Source of the DNA: Cylindrobasidium torrendii FP15055 ss-10 | Lineage: Eukaryota > Basidiomycota > Agaricomycetes > Agaricales > Physalacriaceae | Length of the DNA: 36,946 nucleotides | Assembly (NCBI GenBank): GCA_000934385.1 | Contig: KN880631.1 | Coordinates: forward strand, 1 to 36,946 | Direction: 5' to 3' | Shown: in pieces, positions 31,306 through 36,946 of the stretch | How the letters are laid out: each line of letters starts with the position of its first letter | How positions within the stretch are numbered: the first letter of the stretch is position 1 | The notes under the pieces: model-generated | Database searches by the model: none | What the model was told of the DNA's origin: nothing | What the model saw: the letters and a program-made list of their open reading frames with translations, nothing else | Translations under genes and position numbers: made by a program

Positions 31306-32092
31306 ATGGACGCCCTGTTTGGAAACACCACCCACATCTTCTGTTCCTCTGCCATGAACGACACCAGCATTGCCACAAGAACGCTCATTCGAGGCGGCTC
31401 TACACCTCTCGATGTATACGACCTCGAGCGAAGCGGACAGCCCGGCTACTCGGATGTTATCCAAGTGCGTTTCTTTGATCTCGCCGCCGCCGAGCTCGAT
31501 GTTGACTGCAGACTCGCACAGACCATAACTTGCGCGCTGTTCCACGAGGACATCCCACAGCGTGGCCATCTCATTTTTCATTACTCCGACAAGTCCTTCA
31601 TTGAGAACGGTAGCATTCATAGCTCTTTTCTCGATGCGTTATAACCCGCCTATAGTTTGCAAACCCATCATCCGAGGTGATCTGCGTGACATCCGCGACA
31701 TTGCTCGCCTTTGTCCAGAGACACCGTTCCTCGAGGTTTGCTGGTTCACAGAGGCTCTCATCAAGGCCGTAATGGAAAACCTGACCGTGACGTTCTTGGA
31801 GCTTCTAGGAGGGACTGCGACCGTCCTTCACAGCATGGAAGACGTCGTTCGCTCACCCACACCGAGCTTCGGTGAGCTCGGAACGGATTCTCTATGTGCT
31901 CTCGCCGAAGATCTTCTGGCCTGGGGAAATGGCGACACGCCGAAACGGCCTGGGGATGCGCGTCCCGCCTCCAGCATCAAGACGGGCTCGCTGCTGTCGC
32001 CAGATACACTCGCAGAACTCGAGCTCCTTATGAACTTTGGCCAGGCTACCTTACTGAAATACTGCTGCGCGGAGCGAGGTCCCCCCCTCTAG
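31306..32092 (+). CDS. Orphan family protein OFD (short member)
   Basis: Fourth orphan family member, closest to OFC. Exons are 31306-31464, 31522-31609 and 31656-32092; exon 2 is 88 nt as in OFC and the phases are 0 and 1. The 227-residue product starts MDALFGNTTHIFCSS and has ATRTLIRGGSTPLDVYDLE. Next come TCALFHEDIPQRGHLIFHYS and the core DIARLCPETPFLEVCWFTEA, SMEDVVRSPTPSFGELGTDS and LCALAEDLLAWGNG. It ends LLKYCCAERGPPL, where OFC continues with the tandem repeat and the basic/acidic tail, so OFD is truncated at the C terminus, either naturally short or by a 3' loss. It lacks stops within the exons and looks expressible. Function unknown. Confidence 0.68.
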
Positions 32093-32590
32093 TCCACACC
32101 CTACACCGTCGCGGTCATCTATCTTCTATCTGCCTCTCATTCCGGCCATTGATCACTGTTTGACATACTACGCTGCATGTAAATAACACCTGTCTATATT
32201 TCTTATGGTCTCGCTATGTTATCATCCCATCAACAACATCTTTTCCTGCGTGCTAAGCCACTCATTCGTTGAATATATTGCGCGCTACCATCTCAAGAGT
32301 TCCCACGCAAATGTCAAGGACGACACCGTTAACACCGCGGTTGCGGGATTGTGTTACCATTGCAGGCAGGACCAGCCAATGTATCCTTGCATAGAATGTC
32401 GAGTATACGTAGCTAAACATGAGCAGGAATGTCGAGCGACATGGTACGCGGCGTGTTAAGTTGATTACTAGTACCTCCTCGGCGTAGTAGCCCCCTGGCA
32501 CAGACTACCTCTCTGAGACCGCCTCCCATTTCACATCTTTTGAGACTTTTGAGTACGTTGGACTTGCGATATCAGGAGCGCTCGTATGGT
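32093..32590. other. Intergenic region 3' of OFD
   Basis: No supported gene. An 84-codon open frame (32205-32459) includes several Cys pairs but lacks splice context or a recognisable finger pattern and is not called. Confidence 0.45.
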
Positions 32591-32594
32591 CAAA

Positions 32595-33100
32595 AGTTGG
32601 AGCCAGTATCTTGGACCTAGTGGGCGTCCCTAGTAGTGGACGTCGACGTCGTGGGACCGCAAACTCCGAAACTCCCCTTCAATCCTTTCAGATTGTGCTG
32701 TATAGTAGGAACTACCCTAGCAATGCCAAGACAGCCAGCGGATAAGCACACTCAATCGAACAAGCGACCCCGTTGAGTTTCACGTCGACCAGCTTGTACA
32801 TTCGACGCATTTCGGGCTGTATGGTTTAAGGGAACGATGTTCTGGTGAATTATGGAACTGGGTCTAGCTGATAGTGCAACAAGCTGGCCGACAGGAGACT
32901 CTACTGGGTCGCTTGTTCGATTCAGTGTCATTATCCGCGGGCTTTCATGACATACCTAGGGTAGTTCCTACTATACAGCACAATCTGAGAGGAGCATAGG
33001 CTACCTTGCGGAAGGATTGAAGGGGAGCTTCGAAGTTTGCGGTCCCACGACTCCACTAGGGACGTCCACTAGGACCAAGAACCTGGCTCCGATTTTTTCC
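32595..33100. repeat. Inverted pair of repeat F, copy 5 (inner ends outward)
   Basis: The left arm (32595-32793, minus) starts TTGGAGCCAGTATCTTGG and includes CGCAAACTCCGAAACTCCCC, TGTGCTGTATAGTAGGAACT and AATCGAACAAGCGACCCCG. The right arm (about 32812-33100, plus) has GGGCTGTATGGTTTAAGGG, GTCGCTTGTTCGATTCAGTG, AGTTCCTACTATACAGCACA and TGGCTCCGATTTTTT. The outer TAGCCCC/TGTGGCGC part is missing from both. The arrangement is opposite to that of copies 2/3 and 6/7, as if the outer halves between two neighbouring copies were deleted. Confidence 0.72.
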
Positions 33101-33110
33101 AACTAGAACA

Positions 33111-33767
33111 CCGTACACCTCTGAGATAATGACATAAGCATAAAGAGAACAATCGATCGCAGATCTACATACCCTGAGGCTTGATAAGTTTGAATACCTA
33201 CCATCCTATTCAATGCCAGTGATAAGTGGTGATACGGCTTGGAAAGTATAGAGGAAAGGATTTTAAGCGACTCCGTGCTCACTGGAGCCTTGGACGGAGG
33301 GCTTATTCATGTCTCCCGCGCGTTGCGCGTTTAGCAAAAAGGCAACGACAGCGACTTATTATCTAGGCAACAACACACAAAAATACTTCACGCCCTCATG
33401 TTATGCTCGTACGTCTGCGCAGTACCACAAACAGGATGTTTTCTTTTCTTGACTCTTGTTTACTCAACTCGGCGGATTTCTCATACACACCCATATGACC
33501 TAGACATGCGTGAGCTGCACACACGTGCCTAAACTATCCCATGTTGTAACACAATTAGCCGACATGTACACATATCCTGAAATGGCCCGGCGTCAAAATC
33601 GGGCAGAGTTAAGGAGCTATGTCTGTAAAAATCGAATGCCGCCGCCTCAGATATTCGATAGCTGCAAAGTATTGCTTCTGAGTCTGCGAGGAGCTCCATG
33701 TAATAATTGTAGAACGTGTGATTCCGAAGCTGTGAAGCTTGTCAATGGTGAAGACTGTAACTTCGCA
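33111..33767. other. Intergenic region between two F palindromes
   Basis: No gene is supported. The only longer open frame (33510-33791) runs into the next repeat and lacks recognisable motifs. Confidence 0.45.
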
Positions 33768-34743
33768 TTGTGGCGCATATCTTCTGGATAGCCCCTTCTA
33801 CTGATAGCCCCTCCCACAACCATCAACATCCGTCCGAACCGCAATAATGACCACTAGGGGCCTGACGGTTGGCAATATCTCGGGCTGTATGGTTTAAAGG
33901 TTTCATGCCTTCAGCGAAAACCGGGTCTGGCGAAAGTACAACGAACTGAGTCGCTTGTTCGATCCAGTGTGCTTATCCGCAGGCTGTCTGGCGTACCTAA
34001 GGAAGATCCTACTATACAGTACAATCTGAGAGGCAAACCTTGCCGAAGGATTGAAGGGGAGCTTTCAAGTTCGCGGTCCCGGGCCAATAACGTTCACTTG
34101 GCCGGGGTCCTGGCTCCAATTTTTGGCAATTCGAGTGGCTTGCACATCTGAAATAATCAATCATAATGAGAACAATCGGTTGTGCGAATAGTACTTACTT
34201 CACAAAACCCACTTTTACAGCAAATAAGTGGTGTGCATCGTGTTGTGGTGATGACGCGGTCTGTCAAAGATCTAATGGGACAGAGTTGTTGAGCGCGCTC
34301 ACTGTAACCTTTGTAAATGTTGATTAGAGGTGCAAGCCGCTCGAATTGCCAAAAATTGGAGCCAGGATCTTGGCCAAGTGGACGTCATAATTGAACCGCA
34401 AACTTCAAAGCTCCTCTTCAATCCTTCCGCAAGGCTGCCTGTGCGCCTCTCAGATTGTGCTGTATAGTAGGAACTACCTCTGGGTACGCCAGACAGCCCG
34501 GGGCTCAGCACACTGAATCGAACAAGCAACCCCGTAGAGTCTCATGTCGACCAGCTTGTTGTACTTTCGCCGGACCCGGTTTTCACCGAAGGCATCGTTA
34601 CCTTTAAACCATACAGCTTGGAATACAACAAAAGGAGAGCCCCCTAGTGGTCATCATTGCGGTTCGAACGGGTAGTTGTGGCAGGGGTTCCGTGGGAGGG
34701 GCTAGTAGTGGAAGGGGCTACCCAGCAGTCTTCCGCCACACTG
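33768..34743. repeat. Palindromic repeat F, copies 6 (+) and 7 (-)
   Basis: The arms (about 33768-34140 and 34330-34743) are inverted copies with terminal TGTGGCGC / CGCCACA, then TAGCCCCTTCTACT (or AGTGGAAGGGGCTA reversed), GGGCTGTATGGTTTAAAGG, GTCGCTTGTTCGATCCAGTG, CTACTATACAGTACAATCTG, AAGGATTGAAGGGGAGCTTT and TGGCTCCAATTTTTGGCAAT. About 190 bp separate them. The outline equals that of 24683-25577, so the fold-back form is a recurring unit. Confidence 0.78.
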
Positions 34744-34867
34744 GCAGGTTATCTGCGTCTACATGGACGAGCTTCATCGCACCAAACTGACACATTTTTC
34801 AATCCGTTCAGAGAAATGCCGCGTATTTTTCAGGCTTTTTTCTAGGCCTAGAAGCGATACCCTGTTC

Positions 34868-36469
34868 ATCACAAAAACCGCCCAAACCTTATAAGGCCTT
34901 GCAGCCCTTGCAAGGTGTCGGAAGGATTGTTGAGGTGTGCAAACCTTGGAGAGGCTTCCCAGGTCATTAAAAGGTGTCCAAGGATTCCAGACATTTGAAA
35001 TCCTTGCTGACCTTGTAAGGCATACAGAGCGTTCTAAGATCATTATAAGACCCTTTTAAGACTCGGGAAAGCGTCTTTTTTGACGTGGTAACGTGCTTAT
35101 ATTACTATCGAGATATCTAAGGAGTATCAGCATGTTCCATAGCTTTTCCGAGGAGAGGCGCTATTGCACTTGTGTGGCTGACTGCCGCAGTGTCTACTTT
35201 GAATGTGTTCATTTGGCAAGCTTGCTTTCCCAGCAATGAAAATCCAAATATAAGAGAAGTTTCGCAAGACAAAGCTTGCCGATATTACAAGCTTGTGAAC
35301 GCTCAGCCCGTTTGCGCATTGATGTACTTAGCTGAAGCTAGGACTTTGAACTTCGGGAATTGATTGTGTCCGGCAAACAGCTGATCCGCTCGGCAAGGGC
35401 ATCATTAAATCGCGGCTCCGGGCTCGCCTCTCTCTCTCTCTCACTCTCATCTCATGTCGACTTCATTCTCCGACGTCCGTTCACCGGCGCAAGACGCTTG
35501 CACACGACCGCCTACTTTGTGCGTGTAGTTTTCAGGGTCGTCTCTACGACCACCTCCAGTCGCATGTTCCAACACTCGACCGACACCTCCCCGCCGCGAC
35601 GCCGCCCCTCGATCCAGCCGCACTTTCCGAAATCGTTATCCCCGCTACTCGCAGCCTTTTCAGCACCAGCACTCAACTCTCAGCCATTGCAGTCCCGTCC
35701 CCACCGTGTCTGTCTCACTAGTTCCGAAGACACACTTGTTCTAGATCTACTGGGCCCTTCGCGCCTTCTGAGCGAGCATGCTGTTTCCTCAGTGTTCCTC
35801 GTCGCTGAAGTATTCGACACTTATTCATGAGGTACTTTCCCCTTCGTGTACGCGTCTTCTCTTCCCTCAGATGTGTGCTCATCGTAGCACACAGGTCTTC
35901 GGACATCCACATGCTACATTATGAGAATCGAGATGCTTGTGTGGTTTGATGATGAGGATCCTCGAAAGCTGGTGACGCTCCCTTTAATATTTTAGGTTTG
36001 TATTTATGATGCTTTCCGCAAGTACTACGTTACATCGCTACTCATGGCTCGATATCGTATTCCCTTCATTTGTTAGTTTGTATTTTAAATACCAAATATA
36101 ATGGTTGAACTACAATCAATACGATAGCTCGAATAGTGATAAGGTTTATAAGGCATTTGCTAGCTGATTGAGCTTTTAGCACCTGTCCTGCCGTATGAAT
36201 ACCTTTGAATGCGGGTTTCAATAGCAAATTAAGGAGATTTGATACCTCGAGAAAGGATTACTACACCCTTCCCAGGCCTTAAAATGATGTTCCAATCGTC
36301 TTAGCTGCGCATTCTATTGGTATTTTAATGGCATTTAAAGTATGTTACATCGAAAGGGCCGTCATACGGAAGGTTAAAGAAGGCCTGGAATCATTTTAAT
36401 ACCTTTTAAGGCCTGGCACCCTTTTAATCCCCATGAATGCCCAAAAAAGACTTTGCCCTTTTTTGTGAT
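34868..36469. mobile_element. Possible AAGG/CCTT-rich transposable element with gene-like interior
   Basis: The edges carry a perfect 10-bp inverted repeat, ATCACAAAAA at 34868 and TTTTTGTGAT ending at 36469, followed inward on both sides by similar GGGCAAA/GCCCAAA sequence. Next to both edges lie dense short palindromes built on AAGG/CCTT (34885-35090 and 36140-36440). The central part (35360-35900) is GC-rich, with a CT-microsatellite and an open frame of 156 codons (35360-35830, plus) without recognised motifs, perhaps a captured gene piece. I found no target-site duplication, so the element status is an inference. Confidence 0.4.
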
Positions 36470-36766
36470 GTTGCCATTGAATATTTGAGGCGGCGAAAAC
36501 TTTAAGTTGTCGTAGCCCCTTCAAGTTGCCCAATATCGACGCCTGTCCATTTCAAGCGGTATTTGGTTCGCATATAACAAATAGAAATATGATCCTTTTA
36601 CAGTATAGTTGCAATTTGCAGTTTATGGGTTGTAACATATGTCTACTTAACAAGATTATGGACGTAGAATAGAGATCTGTCGAGGCTGGCTCGTCGGGTT
36701 TGGCTAGTCGAGTAAACGACGGTCGAAAGAAGAGAGTGTCCTATGTAATATATAGTACGTGTCGCA

Positions 36767-36946
36767 TTATCGCGCAGAATCACGGGGATAGCGTGTGGGA
36801 ACCATGCGTCTAGAGGTGCATTGGTGTGCAGACGCCGAGTTGTTGCTAGAACCCCCCATCTTCGCGCTTTGCAAAACGCCCAACGCATCAGAAAGATTGT
36901 GGACATCATCCTCGGAGCTAATCTTGGCCTTACGCCGCTTGTTCTT
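36767..36946 (-). CDS. 3' end of an unidentified gene (runs off the window)
   Basis: The frame is open from the window edge to a TAA at 36767-36769 and encodes the last 59 residues: a Lys/Arg-rich start (KNKRRKAKISSEDDVHNLSD) followed by ALGVLQSAKMGGSSNNSASA and a short basic end. Composition suggests a nuclear or nucleolar protein, but I do not recognise it, and an intron inside this stretch cannot be excluded. The region 36470-36766 before it holds no gene. Confidence 0.4.
   Translation of the reverse strand, partial: KNKRRKAKISSEDDVHNLSDALGVLQSAKMGGSSNNSASAHQCTSRRMVPTRYPRDSAR

Noticed and set aside
32205..32459. Cys-pair frame (CYHC, CIEC) as a zinc-finger gene
   Set aside because: Only 84 codons, no splice context and irregular Cys spacing; more likely chance.
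1..36946. CRISPR array or bacterial operon features
   Set aside because: The genes have spliceosomal introns and mitochondrial presequences; repeats are long or palindromic rather than short and regularly spaced.

Overview
The window looks like nuclear DNA of a mushroom-forming basidiomycete (Agaricomycetes). Genes are intron-rich, the introns are about 41-57 nt with GT..AG ends and CTAAC/CTGAC-type branch sites, housekeeping genes are packed tightly with short bidirectional promoters, and the best recognisable proteins have fungal architectures. No species can be named from the sequence. It is one strand of chromosome with a conserved housekeeping core between two repeat-rich, duplicated flanks.

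Left flank (1-10.4 kb): two tandem copies of an orphan gene (called OFA1 and OFA2 here) lie beside a complete mitochondrial succinyl-CoA:3-ketoacid CoA-transferase gene. The distal copy carries a dead fragment of that transferase's 3' end, which records how the duplication arose. Then come a secreted DUF3455-type protein and a degenerate repeat of about 440 bp, present twice in tandem and once at the window start.

Core (10.9-23.3 kb): MPP6-like exosome cofactor (-), PEP7/VAC1-like FYVE protein (+), a CsbD-like stress protein (-), CDC45 (+), an alpha-arrestin-like adaptor (+), MSS51 (-) and HIS3 (+). MPP6/PEP7 and MSS51/HIS3 are divergent pairs separated by about 135 bp. HIS3 contains an intron that only keeps the catalytic HHTAED motif if it is spliced as AT..AC.

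Right flank (23.3-36.9 kb): an 818-bp non-autonomous hAT-like element with an 8-bp target duplication is nested in an older repeat. That repeat belongs to a dispersed family that repeatedly forms large palindromes. Two more members of the orphan family (OFC and OFD) sit in inverted orientation around a small island holding a secreted acidic-tailed protein and a divergent mitochondrial-translation pair (mS34 / GatC-like). The far right is gene-poor, with another palindrome, a possible 1.6-kb AAGG/CCTT-rich transposable element and the 3' end of an unidentified gene.

The most interesting biology is the four-member orphan family with conserved intron phases, spread by segmental duplications that dragged along neighbouring sequence, and the AT..AC intron in HIS3. 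Exon boundaries were read by eye from frame continuity, splice motifs and paralogue comparison; no transcript data or database search supports them.
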